From the NCBI GenBank assembly GCA_026399515.1, contig JAPLQT010000067.1:35434-99433 (forward strand): a stretch of DNA of 64,000 nt, read 5' to 3'. Below, piece by piece: positions 9,181 through 17,655 of the stretch. The translations under genes were made by a program, and so were the position numbers. The notes under the pieces are model-generated. The model was given only the letters and a program-made list of their open reading frames with translations. It made no database searches and was not told the DNA's origin. Source of the stretch: Pseudomonadota bacterium. Its GTDB lineage: Bacteria; Pseudomonadota; Gammaproteobacteria; Burkholderiales; Rhodocyclaceae. The first letter of the stretch is position 1, and each line of letters begins with the position of its first letter.

Positions 9181-10328
9181 CAGAACTGCCGCGATACGCC
9201 GAGTTGAACGCTGCGGTAATTGAACGCTGCCAAGTAGGGGCTGCCGGTACCGAATAGCCGCCAGGCTGCGCGTTGTCCGTAGTTCTCGAGCTTGATGTCA
9301 ACCAGCCAGTCCGGATTGATCTTCTTCGCGAGCTTGAGTCCAAGCGTATGCGCGCCGAAGGCCGACACTCGTTGGTCCCCGGAATAGTAGCTTGCGTCGG
9401 CCGGCGGACTCGGCGCGAACGGCGAAGGAACTGCCTCTGCATCGATGTAAAAGTTTGCCGCGCTCTGGCTGTACAGCCTCACCAGGGGCGTCACGGTCCA
9501 GCCTTCGGCCAAGGGTTGGACATACTCGGCGCCCAGCGTATGCGCTTTGATATCCCCGGAGTCCGAGTAGTAGCGGTAACTAAACCGGACCGTGCCATCG
9601 GTTGAAACGAAGTGGTGGTTCCAGCGGGCCATGAGCGTGCTGTGATCGTGCACACGAGGACGGTTGTCGAGAATCTTGTAGGGATCCGAGAAATAACCGC
9701 GACCCCACGAGTGACCCAAGCTCAGTTGGACGATATCGACGCTGGTCAGTACTTGGGTAACACCCACCAGCAGATCCGTGACCTGCTTGCTTTCATCCAC
9801 AACAATTCCGTTGGTGGGATTGATTCTGTCGCTGGTGAGGCCGATTCCCGCCGTCCAGGTCGTATTCTTGTCTTCGCTCGATTTTGTGCCAGTCACGGAC
9901 ACGCTGCGCGACAGATAGTCCGATTCTGTCGATACGCTTGCACCGAAGCTCAGCGTTCCATCCGGAAAGTAGCGGGTGATTTCCGAGTCGATTGCATGAC
10001 GCTTGTCGTGCATCGGTGTCAGGCCTGTAGTGTGGTATGCCGGTGATGCGCCCGAGATCCCATCCGAGGTCAGCGTGCCGCTGACCGACCATTCGCCGGC
10101 GATCGGCGCCATCACCGTCACCGCCGATGCGTCGATGTGGATGCGCGAATCGCCGGGCTGGCTATCCTGATAGTCCAGATGCTTGAGGCTGATGAGACCA
10201 CGCTCGGGTGCGTTCTCGGCGTGGACAAGTCCGGACAATGCCATCGCCGCCGTCAGCAAACTAGCACCTACCGATGGCCGCATGGCGGCGTTCGGATGGC
10301 GGAAATAGGGTCTTTGAATGTTTTTCAT
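9180..10328 (-). CDS. DUF3570 outer-membrane-like protein
   Basis: From Met at 10328 the product is about 382 residues with a signal peptide ending near LSGLVHA. The mature part alternates polar and aromatic residues in strand-sized segments and ends in SRQF, an aromatic C-terminus typical of outer-membrane beta-barrels. The family is DUF3570, whose function is unknown. It is regularly encoded beside DUF4266 lipoproteins, ApbE and thioredoxin-like proteins, as here, which suggests a barrel serving an exported flavin or thiol redox system. An upstream in-frame start at 10373 would overlap the DUF4266 gene and is less likely. Confidence 0.87.
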   Translation of the reverse strand: MKNIQRPYFRHPNAAMRPSVGASLLTAAMALSGLVHAENAPERGLISLKHLDYQDSQPGDSRIHIDASAVTVMAPIAGEWSVSGTLTSDGISGASPAYHTTGLTPMHDKRHAIDSEITRYFPDGTLSFGASVSTESDYLSRSVSVTGTKSSEDKNTTWTAGIGLTSDRINPTNGIVVDESKQVTDLLVGVTQVLTSVDIVQLSLGHSWGRGYFSDPYKILDNRPRVHDHSTLMARWNHHFVSTDGTVRFSYRYYSDSGDIKAHTLGAEYVQPLAEGWTVTPLVRLYSQSAANFYIDAEAVPSPFAPSPPADASYYSGDQRVSAFGAHTLGLKLAKKINPDWLVDIKLENYGQRAAWRLFGTGSPYLAAFNYRSVQLGVSRQF

Positions 10329-10357
10329 GGGTATCGATCCTGAAGTGGTAGTCGGTT

Positions 10358-10585
10358 TCAATTGCATCCGCATCCACCGCCGCCGACACCTGCGCCCCCG
10401 GACGCGCCCTCCCTGCTGCTATAGATGTGCTCGGTGAATTTGGTATCGAGCGGATCGCCCTCGAAGGTCATTTCAGGTCTGGCAAGATTGCCTTTTTCCC
10501 AGGGGCTGACCTGGGCCAGATGGCCGCAACCACCCATCAGCAACAGCGAGGCTATGGCCAATCGGCCGAATAAGGTCGTTCTCAT
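10358..10585 (-). CDS. DUF4266 small lipoprotein
   Basis: The product has 75 residues and a lipobox (LLLMGGC) at about residues 15-20, so it should be lipid-anchored in the envelope. The mature part has the family signature SPWEKGNLARPEM, DTKFTEHIYSSREG and a glycine-rich tail ending GGGGCGCN. DUF4266 function is unknown. The invariant glycine/cysteine tail and constant pairing with ApbE and DUF3570 make it a candidate partner or substrate of that system, but no standard ApbE target motif is obvious. It begins 2 bp after the tlpA-like gene ends. Confidence 0.88.
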   Translation of the reverse strand: MRTTLFGRLAIASLLLMGGCGHLAQVSPWEKGNLARPEMTFEGDPLDTKFTEHIYSSREGASGGAGVGGGGCGCN

Positions 10586-10587
10586 GA

Positions 10588-11091
10588 TTAATCCTTGATG
10601 TTCAGGGCTAGTTTGATCTGGTGCTCCAGTTCGTCGCGTGTCTCGTCCTTGAACCCGTTATGCATCATCAATATCTTTCCGTCCGGTCCGATCAACACCG
10701 ACGTGGGCATTCCCTTGATGGCATAGGTGCGGGGGGTCTTGCCGCCTTGATCGAAGACCACGTCGAAGCCCGCCGGGTTGTCCTTCAGGAAGGCTTTGGC
10801 GTCGTCGGTCTTCTGGTCCACATTGATGCCCACGACTCTCAGGCCCTTGCCGCTGTATCGACGATGCATGTCGTTCATCCATGGAAACGACTGCTTGCAG
10901 GGTCCGCACCAGGAGGCCCAAAAGTCCAGGTAAACGGTTTTGCCTTTGAAGTCGCTGAGCTTGACCGTGCCTTGTCGCCCCGGCAGGTCGAATTCAGGTG
11001 CGGCCTGGCCACTTTCAACCGCCAGTGCCGGCAGGGCGGCGAGGGCGCTTAGCGCCATGGCGGCGGCTTGGATGCGGATTTTTTTCATCAT
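10588..11091 (-). CDS. TlpA/ResA-like periplasmic thioredoxin
   Basis: The likely start is the tandem ATG (11086-11091) giving MMKKIRIQ and a signal peptide cut near LPALA. The mature protein has a thioredoxin fold with active site WCGPCK, followed by GINVDQKTDD and the cis-proline region KGMPTSVLIG, typical of TlpA/ResA/AhpC-TSA family reductants. It likely reduces disulfides or haem-binding cysteines in the periplasm and would receive electrons from the divergently encoded DsbD. The upstream ATG at 11154 would add 21 non-signal-like residues and lies inside the palindromic operator, so I did not choose it. Confidence 0.9.
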   Translation of the reverse strand: MMKKIRIQAAAMALSALAALPALAVESGQAAPEFDLPGRQGTVKLSDFKGKTVYLDFWASWCGPCKQSFPWMNDMHRRYSGKGLRVVGINVDQKTDDAKAFLKDNPAGFDVVFDQGGKTPRTYAIKGMPTSVLIGPDGKILMMHNGFKDETRDELEHQIKLALNIKD

Positions 11092-11119
11092 GATAGTCGT
11101 AGGCAGTTGGAGGAAGAAG

Positions 11120-11153
11120 TTGACAAAAATTAATAAACTGGGATAATTTCCCA
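11120..11153 (+). promoter_or_regulatory. Predicted sigma-70 promoter with palindromic operator (dsbD side)
   Basis: TTGACA (11120-11125) is followed after 16 bp by GATAAT (11142-11147). A perfect TGGGA-N5-TCCCA palindrome (11139-11153) overlaps the -10 box, so a bound protein would block it. The same half-sites recur at 13145-13169 before the DUF6502 gene. Confidence 0.6.
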
Positions 11154-11278
11154 TTACTATTATTCATTCCAAAGATCTTGTCAAGCAGTCTGTAGAAAAA
11201 TCTTTGCGAAAAGTCACGTCGGAAAATATGACCGGACATGGATAGTGATTCCGATCAAACTGAATTGGAGGTTTCATA

Positions 11279-13114
11279 ATGGCCTTACGTGGAATGTTCT
11301 CAACAGGATCGCTGTTGATTGCACTGATCGGTGTGTCGGCGACACCTGCGACAGCCGATGAATTCTTGGCGCCCGAACAGGCATTCGCATTCTCGTCCAA
11401 GGTCGTGGACGGGCACACGGTGCGGCTGCACTGGGACATTGCGGCGGGCTACCACCTTTACCGCGATCGCATCGGTGTGCAGGCGGATACCCCGAGCGTG
11501 AAATTTGCGCCCGTGGCGCTGCCACCCGGAGAGGATCGTTTCGACCCGAACTTCAACAAAACCATGTCGATATACCAGAAGGCTCTGGACGTGGACCTTG
11601 ACGTCACCGATGGCGGCGCCGCCATACCGGTCACGGTAAGCTGGCAGGGCTGTGCAGATGCGGGCTTGTGCTACCCGCCGGAAAGCAGGCAATTGAAGCT
11701 GGCGCTCACAGGCCTGGGGGCCCCAAGGAACCATACTACACAGGTGAGTGAAGAGGCAACTCCGGCTCCTCCGCCAACCGATCAGGCATCATCGGCTACA
11801 GACTCGATCGCATCCACCCTGCTGTCCGGAGGCTTGCTGCGTACCATCGGCGTCTTCTGGCTGGCCGGGTTGATGCTGGCGTTCACGCCATGTGTACTGC
11901 CCATGGTGCCCATCCTGTCCTCCCTGATAGCCGGCCAAGCCGGTCCCGTCGGCCGTGGCAAAGGCTTCGGCTTGTCGTTGGCTTATACCCTTGGCATGGC
12001 CTTGGTCTATGCCGGATTTGGCGTAGCCGCCGGGTTGGCGGGCGAAGGACTCGCTGCCTCTCTGCAAAATCCCTGGGTGCTGGGTACTTTTGCCGTGTTG
12101 CTGTCCACCCTGGCCCTGTCGATGTTCGGCTTTTACGATCTGCAAATGCCCAGCGCCATTCAAAGCCGAGCCAGCGCATGGTCGAATAGTTTCAAGGGAG
12201 GCTCCTTTGTCGGCGTTTTCATCATGGGCGGCGTTTCGGCATTGGTGGTCGGCCCATGCGTGGCCGCACCGCTGGCCGGTGCCTTGGTGTACATCAGCCA
12301 GACCCACGATGTCCTGCTGGGTGGTTCGGCGCTGTTTGCCATGGCGTTGGGCATGGGTGTGCCGCTGCTTCTGGTGGGTTTGTCCGCGGGCAGTCTGCTA
12401 CCCCGCGCCGGCGCCTGGATGGAACGCGTCAAGCAACTGTTCGGCATGATGCTGCTGGGCGTCGCGATCTGGATGGTGTCGCCGGTCTTGCCGGCGACGG
12501 CGCACATGCTGTTGTGGGCCATCTGGTTGCTGGCCGCAGCCGCCTTGTTGGGCCTGTTTGGCGCAGCCCAGCCGCATCACGCAAATACACCGGTGGCGGC
12601 GCGCGCCGGCGGCGCCGGCTTGGCCGCGCTGGCTGTCGTGTTGTTGGTGGGAGCCGCCTCGGGTGGACAGTCTGTGCTTCAGCCTCTCGGACACCTGCGC
12701 GCGGCGCAGTCGGGGGCCACGCCCGCCGCCGCAATCCGTACCGGTCTTCAGTTCGAGCGCGTGACCGGCATGCGAGACCTGGAATCCGCCCTGACCGAGG
12801 CCCGGCAAAAGGGCCAGACCGTGATGCTGGATTTCTATGCCGACTGGTGCGTCGCATGCAAGGAGCTGGAAACCTTTACCTTCAGCACGCCCGAAGTTCA
12901 AAAATGCCTGGGCAATACCCGCCGCCTGCAAGCAGACGTCACCGCCAATACCGAGGAAGACCGGGCCTTGCTTAAACGCTTCAACCTGTTCGGCCCGCCG
13001 GGCATCGTATTCTTCGAGGGCGCTCCAAGCGCCCGGGTCATCCACAAAGTGATCGGTTACCAGGCACCGGCGGACTTCATGGTTTCTCTAAGTGGCGCCT
13101 CCATTTGTGGCTGA
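11279..13114 (+). CDS. dsbD: Thiol:disulfide interchange protein DsbD
   Basis: The protein has 611 residues with the full DsbD plan. A signal peptide (1-27) is followed by a periplasmic alpha domain with the cysteine pair in GCADAGLCYPP. About eight membrane helices (about 185-470) carry the paired cysteines in FTPCVLPM and VVGPCVAAPL. The C-terminal thioredoxin-like domain has ADWCVACKELE. It passes electrons from cytoplasmic thioredoxin across the membrane to periplasmic thiol proteins such as the divergent TlpA-like protein. The ATG at 11279 has GGAGG 8 bp upstream. It is slightly longer than E. coli DsbD. The 5' leader of about 130 bp contains the promoter and palindrome described separately. 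Confidence 0.95.
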   Translation: MALRGMFSTGSLLIALIGVSATPATADEFLAPEQAFAFSSKVVDGHTVRLHWDIAAGYHLYRDRIGVQADTPSVKFAPVALPPGEDRFDPNFNKTMSIYQKALDVDLDVTDGGAAIPVTVSWQGCADAGLCYPPESRQLKLALTGLGAPRNHTTQVSEEATPAPPPTDQASSATDSIASTLLSGGLLRTIGVFWLAGLMLAFTPCVLPMVPILSSLIAGQAGPVGRGKGFGLSLAYTLGMALVYAGFGVAAGLAGEGLAASLQNPWVLGTFAVLLSTLALSMFGFYDLQMPSAIQSRASAWSNSFKGGSFVGVFIMGGVSALVVGPCVAAPLAGALVYISQTHDVLLGGSALFAMALGMGVPLLLVGLSAGSLLPRAGAWMERVKQLFGMMLLGVAIWMVSPVLPATAHMLLWAIWLLAAAALLGLFGAAQPHHANTPVAARAGGAGLAALAVVLLVGAASGGQSVLQPLGHLRAAQSGATPAAAIRTGLQFERVTGMRDLESALTEARQKGQTVMLDFYADWCVACKELETFTFSTPEVQKCLGNTRRLQADVTANTEEDRALLKRFNLFGPPGIVFFEGAPSARVIHKVIGYQAPADFMVSLSGASICG

Positions 13115-13144
13115 TCGGCGCATTCGACTCCTTGCGTTTTTCAT

Positions 13145-13169
13145 AGGAATGGGAGAATATCCCATTCCT
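13145..13169. promoter_or_regulatory. 25-bp palindrome upstream of the DUF6502 gene
   Basis: Perfect 10-bp arms AGGAATGGGA (13145-13154) and TCCCATTCCT (13160-13169) flank five bases. The TGGGA-N5-TCCCA core is identical to the one in the tlpA/dsbD intergenic region, suggesting one regulator for both. Confidence 0.6.
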
Positions 13170-13194
13170 TGTTGTGACGCTTTCACCTCAAAAC

Positions 13195-14022
13195 ATGTCT
13201 GAATCTCGCGGTGATCTTGCTTTGGCCGCTTCGCTGCGCTTGCTCGCGCCTCTCGTCGACATGCTGCTGAGCGAGGGAATCACCTATTCGCATTTTTCGC
13301 AGGCACTGAAGCAAGTCTTCCTTGAGGCGGCCGCGAGTGCCTTGGAGGATCGTGATGCGCGCGTCAATGATTCCAAAATCAGCCTCCTGTCCGGCGTGCA
13401 CCGCAAGGACGTCAGGGAATGGCGTAACGCCGGCCACCCCATCACACCAGTCAAGACACTGAGCTTGGCCATGAAGGTATTTACGAGTTGGGTAAGCGAC
13501 CCGGCTTATCGCGATAAGCGCGGACAGCCTAAAGTCCTGGTGCGTGCGGGCAAGCGTGGTTCGTTTGAGGATCTTGTCACCTCGATTTCAACCGATGTAC
13601 ATCCGCGCGCGGTTCTGGAAGAGTTGATTCGGCTGGGCGTGGTGGTGACTGAGTCGGAAGGCAAGGATACATCTTCAACGCTCTTGCGATTGTGCAAGAC
13701 AGCGTTCGTGCCGCAAGGGGGCTACGGCGAAATGCTGCAGGTATTAGCCGATAATATTGGCGACCACATCGCTGCCGCGGCACGTAACGTCGAGGGCCGC
13801 GATCCACCGGTTCTCGAACAAGCCATATTTGCCGACGGCCTCACGGCCGACTCGGCTGGCGCATTGGCGGCGCTGGCCCGCAAGCAATGGGATAGCACCT
13901 TCCGTGTGTTTGTACGCGAAGCAATCGCCTTGTCGAAACGAGACAAAGGCCGCGCGGACGCGGATCAACGGATAAGACTGGGCAGCTATTTCTTCCACGA
14001 CTCCATGAAAACCAAACCCTGA
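13195..14022 (+). CDS. DUF6502 family protein
   Basis: Starting at ATG 13195 the product is 275 residues (a GTG at 13174 is an alternative), soluble and without a signal peptide. The N-terminal part (LRLLAPLVDMLLSEGITYSHFSQALKQ) and the segment SKISLLSGVHRKDVREW look like winged-helix or HTH-type helices, followed by a second possible HTH near HPRAVLEELIRLGVVV. I assign DUF6502 by overall resemblance; no function is established for it. A strong palindrome directly upstream makes autoregulation plausible. It runs into the DUF5666 gene with an 8-bp gap, a frequent pairing. Confidence 0.75.
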   Translation: MSESRGDLALAASLRLLAPLVDMLLSEGITYSHFSQALKQVFLEAAASALEDRDARVNDSKISLLSGVHRKDVREWRNAGHPITPVKTLSLAMKVFTSWVSDPAYRDKRGQPKVLVRAGKRGSFEDLVTSISTDVHPRAVLEELIRLGVVVTESEGKDTSSTLLRLCKTAFVPQGGYGEMLQVLADNIGDHIAAAARNVEGRDPPVLEQAIFADGLTADSAGALAALARKQWDSTFRVFVREAIALSKRDKGRADADQRIRLGSYFFHDSMKTKP

Positions 14023-14029
14023 CAATATC

Positions 14030-15736
14030 ATGACCCATAATTTCCAGAAGAAATCCCCAATGCAGCGCGGCAGGTTCGCCAAACTCCGCACCACGATTGC
14101 AGTGGTGAGCCTGGCGTTCATCACCGCCGCTTGCGGTGGTGGAGGACTGGCCACGCTGCTCGCCGACGTGGGATCGGGTGGTACTGGCGCCAGGATGCTG
14201 GGTTTTGGGATAATCACCGGATTCGGCAGCTTGATCCTGGACGGCGTTCGTCGAGACGACAAGAGCGCCAGCTATACGTCCGAATCGACCCAGGGATCGG
14301 CGGTCTCAGTGCCGCTCACAAGCGCGGTTCTTGGGCAGCACGTCGAGTACACCTACGATACCAGCGGCAATGTGACCTCGGTGTTGTTGTCTCCCGAGTT
14401 CGTCGGCCCCGTCTCGGCGGTGTCGGCAACCAGCATCACGATGCTGGGCACCAGGATAATCCCCAACAAGAATCCTTCCCTGGGGCCGGTCACAAGCTTC
14501 ACCGGCTATGCGTCACTGGCCGATATCAAGGTCGGCGACAGCGTCGAGGCCCATGGTTTCCTGAGAACCGACGACCTGGGCAACGCCTATCTTCAGGCCA
14601 CGCTCATCATGAAGAGAACTTCCATCAGCGGCGTGCGTTTTACCGGAGTGATTGCTCAATATAACGCCAACGCTGGCAGTTTCATCCTGGGCACGGCAAC
14701 CGTTACCTCGGGCTCGGCGATCATCAGCCCGGCGGGCAGCACTCTCGCCAACGGGCAGTTGGTGACCGTGTGGAGCAACCTGGTACCGAATGGAAATTCG
14801 ATCACCGCGTCCACCATCCGCATCAAGAACCCGACTGCAAATGGCGGCAATGTCACCATATCGGGGCCTATCGCGCATTTCGTCAGCCTGGCGAACTTTC
14901 AAGTCGGCAACATGACAGTCGATGCCAGTGCGGGGAAGATGACACCTGGTGACGCGACGCTTGCCGATAATCAGTACGTGGTGGTGGCCGGCAGCTTCGA
15001 TACGGCGAAAAATACGCTTAAGGCGGACACTGTTACCGCATTCACCACAAAATCCCCGACCACGGTCGAGTTGCATGGTGTTGTGGGAAGCTACGTATCC
15101 GCCGCAAGCTTTATGGTTCGAGGGGTAAACATCGACGCCAGTGCCGCCTCCGCATTCAGCGGCGGATCGCCGTCACAATTAGCCAACGGGGTCTACGTTG
15201 AAATCCATGGAACCATCGCGAATAACGTTGTTCACGCGACATCCGTGGATATCCAGGCGCTTACCCCAACCAAGGCGCCCAACGGCTCGGTCATCCAGGT
15301 CAACGGGGTGATCTCCAGCTATGACTCTGCGTCTGGAAACTACACCATGACTCTGGACTCGGACGATCTTATCAGCGGCACATTGGGGTCCGCCGTCAGT
15401 TATAGCAATGGTATCGCTGCCAATTTGGTCGTCGGACAACCGGTCACCGTGACTGGCGAGCTATCCGGCTCATCGCTATCCGGCAAGACCGTGAGTTTTG
15501 AAAATGTTCCCAAGCCGGCATCGGGAATTCGGCAACTATCGGGTGTCGCTTACAACGTTACGGCATCGAGTTTCATGCTCAACGGTCTGACAATACAGAT
15601 CAACGGCACTGTCGTTAGCGGGGATGGAGTTATCGGAGGCGGTCCAGGCCTCGTGTCGGGGTCCCATGTCGTCGTCAACGTCAATTCCGTGGGTGGGCAA
15701 TACCTGGCAACGGCAATCGCTCTCGACGACGATTGA
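14030..15736 (+). CDS. DUF5666 repeat lipoprotein
   Basis: The protein has 568 residues. A signal sequence with lipobox FITAAC indicates a lipoprotein whose mature part starts with a glycine run. The rest is built of about six repeated beta-rich units of 70-80 residues with recurring G-V-I/V, V-G-D/Q-x-V-x-V/A-x-G and A-T-x-I-x patterns, which is DUF5666 architecture (OB-like strands). Function is unknown; it is a surface or periplasmic protein likely co-transcribed with DUF6502. Met11 (14060) is an alternative start nearer the signal sequence. Its convergent neighbour is the multihaem cytochrome operon. Confidence 0.82.
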   Translation: MTHNFQKKSPMQRGRFAKLRTTIAVVSLAFITAACGGGGLATLLADVGSGGTGARMLGFGIITGFGSLILDGVRRDDKSASYTSESTQGSAVSVPLTSAVLGQHVEYTYDTSGNVTSVLLSPEFVGPVSAVSATSITMLGTRIIPNKNPSLGPVTSFTGYASLADIKVGDSVEAHGFLRTDDLGNAYLQATLIMKRTSISGVRFTGVIAQYNANAGSFILGTATVTSGSAIISPAGSTLANGQLVTVWSNLVPNGNSITASTIRIKNPTANGGNVTISGPIAHFVSLANFQVGNMTVDASAGKMTPGDATLADNQYVVVAGSFDTAKNTLKADTVTAFTTKSPTTVELHGVVGSYVSAASFMVRGVNIDASAASAFSGGSPSQLANGVYVEIHGTIANNVVHATSVDIQALTPTKAPNGSVIQVNGVISSYDSASGNYTMTLDSDDLISGTLGSAVSYSNGIAANLVVGQPVTVTGELSGSSLSGKTVSFENVPKPASGIRQLSGVAYNVTASSFMLNGLTIQINGTVVSGDGVIGGGPGLVSGSHVVVNVNSVGGQYLATAIALDDD

Positions 15737-15902
15737 CGAGCACGGGAACACGGCGCGGCACTCTGCGGCGACAGCATGGGCTGCGGAAGCATCCTTAGTG
15801 TGAGATACGCCGAAGAGGGCGCCTGGTGATATCGAGCGTAGCGAGCACATTTAGCCCTCCGCCCCGGGGCTGGGGCAGGGGGTGGGGGCCACGGGAATGC
15901 CG

Positions 15903-15973
15903 CTAACTTTCATGATCGGGGCGTCCCACCAGGGGACTTCCTTCGGGCGTACCCCGCGCATCATGAAAGTTAG
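15903..15973. repeat. Long intergenic inverted repeat between convergent genes
   Basis: Fourteen-bp exact arms CTAACTTTCATGAT (15903-15916) and ATCATGAAAGTTAG (15960-15973) enclose 43 bp that can itself pair (CGGGG with CCCCG, GTCCC with GGGAC). The right arm overlaps the cytochrome stop codon. It may act as a bidirectional terminator or be a dispersed REP-like repeat. The rest of the 15737-15902 gap contains only G/C-rich sequence with no gene. Confidence 0.65.
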
Positions 15974-17655
15974 TAGCTAAGCGGATTGTGATTCTTGCCG
16001 TGGCAAGTCAGGTAACAACTTCCCCGGTTCGTTCCGTTGGACACATATTTCAACTGGCCGCTCGAGCTGGGCCTGCTGATGGTGGTATCGAAGTTGATCA
16101 GTTTGCTGTTGTTGATGGCATTGCCCTGGGTCGAACTGATTCCGTGTGGGTCGTGGCAGGCATTGCAGGGTGTACGTTCATCGATGATGTGCTTGCTGTG
16201 TTCCTTGAAGCTGCGGTCGCCGAGAATGTTGGTGCGATTGTGACACTTGTAGCAAAGCGCATAGTTGGCGGCGCTCTCCGGCGTGCGATCGGCCTTCAAG
16301 TACTGGCGTTCGAGCAGCGTCGGATAGACCGAACCGTGCGGACCGTTGGGGCCGTTGCCGCCTGCGCCCGGACCGGTGTTGTTGTTATGACAGTCACCGC
16401 ACGTCATCGTGCTGGCTGTGGTCCACGGTGCAATCAGGCTCGGCACGTTGGCGTTCATGCCGGGACCGGAAACCGGATGGAATGAAGGGTTGCTGGTGGC
16501 AAATTCGAGCCTCGTGTTGATCTGCGCGATCTGCCGTATGGTGCGCTGCCCAGGCTGGTTGGGACTGTCGGCGTGGCAGCGGAAACATATCTGGTACTCG
16601 GCCGTTGCCGGCTTCACCCCGGTCCCGCTGGTGTTGATACCAAGCACACCGGCGAGCGAACCCGGCAGCAGCCCGCTGCTCGCGTTGGCGGCGTGCGGGT
16701 TGTGGCAATCGACGCATTCGACGTGCCGCGACGTTATCAGCGCGGGTTCGGCCGGATCGTGTATGCCGGTGCTGGCGGCGACCGGATGGATGGATGACTT
16801 GCCCGTGAATTCCGACTGGATATTCTTCGCTGCCACATTGCCGTTGTGGCAGGAGTAGCAGTTGTCTTCTTCGGCGGCATTGTTGAGCAGCCGTTGCTTG
16901 CCTCCCGCCGTGTGCGGCCGATGGCAGTTCTCGCAAGCGTTGCCGGCGACCGTTGTGGCGCCGGTATGGGGCCAGGGATTGGTTCCGGCGCCGTTCCAGG
17001 TTTTGCCGGACAGCTTGTGGTTGCTGGCGCCCCAGTAGTTTGGAGTGTGGCAGATCTGGCACAGCGCGGAGGCCTGATTGGGGACGACAAGGAACTTGCC
17101 GTTGGTATCGTCATGCGGATCGTGGCAGGACGTGCATTGCAACTGCCCGCTCGCGTCGAGCTTGACCTTGCCCGTGAGTGTCGCCGGGTTGGCGAGCTCG
17201 CCGTTATGCATGGAAGCGAGTCCCGCATTGTAGGCGAAGGAAATCGGGTGATCGCCAGACAGGTCGGTGCCGAGGTTGCTCTTACCCGCTGGTAGCGAGC
17301 TTATGCCGCCGGCCATGCCGATGCGCGTGCTGCGGCTGAGGACATCGCCGAGGGCGACGGTGCCGTCGTGGCAGGAGAGGCAGTACAACGAGGCACCGGT
17401 CGGCTGGCCGGGCCTGGCAACCGATGTCGAACTCGTATAGGGCGTATAGGTGGCGCCGGGGTTGCTGCGGTTCCACAGCGGCGCGATCGGTGAGGCATTG
17501 TGCGGGGCGTGGCAGAAAATGCAAATTTGCGCCTCGGACGACGACTTGACCGTGCCCGGCCCGCTCACCGAAAGGTTATGCTTGCTGGTTGCGAGCCCGG
17601 CGATGGCCGGAAGCGCCGAAAGCGCCAGGAAGGCCGCAAAGACGCAGCGCATCAT
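15970..17655 (-). CDS. Multihaem c-type cytochrome, 11 CXXCH plus one CXXXCH
   Basis: The protein has 561 residues, with a signal peptide (FAAFLALSALPAIAG) for export. Haem sites in order: CIFCH, CLSCH, CTSCH, CQICH, CENCH, CYSCH, CVDCH, CFRCH, CGDCH, CYKCH, CNACH and a C-terminal CYLTCH with three residues between the cysteines. Several doubled-motif units (C-x2-CHAPH, CHDPH, CHNPH) resemble the outer-surface cytochromes of porin-cytochrome conduits. The ATG overlaps the stop of the NHL gene as ATGA, making it the last gene of the five-gene minus-strand operon. Likely role: extracellular or outer-membrane electron transfer with the barrel encoded two genes upstream. Confidence 0.9.
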   Translation of the reverse strand: MMRCVFAAFLALSALPAIAGLATSKHNLSVSGPGTVKSSSEAQICIFCHAPHNASPIAPLWNRSNPGATYTPYTSSTSVARPGQPTGASLYCLSCHDGTVALGDVLSRSTRIGMAGGISSLPAGKSNLGTDLSGDHPISFAYNAGLASMHNGELANPATLTGKVKLDASGQLQCTSCHDPHDDTNGKFLVVPNQASALCQICHTPNYWGASNHKLSGKTWNGAGTNPWPHTGATTVAGNACENCHRPHTAGGKQRLLNNAAEEDNCYSCHNGNVAAKNIQSEFTGKSSIHPVAASTGIHDPAEPALITSRHVECVDCHNPHAANASSGLLPGSLAGVLGINTSGTGVKPATAEYQICFRCHADSPNQPGQRTIRQIAQINTRLEFATSNPSFHPVSGPGMNANVPSLIAPWTTASTMTCGDCHNNNTGPGAGGNGPNGPHGSVYPTLLERQYLKADRTPESAANYALCYKCHNRTNILGDRSFKEHSKHIIDERTPCNACHDPHGISSTQGNAINNSKLINFDTTISRPSSSGQLKYVSNGTNRGSCYLTCHGKNHNPLSY

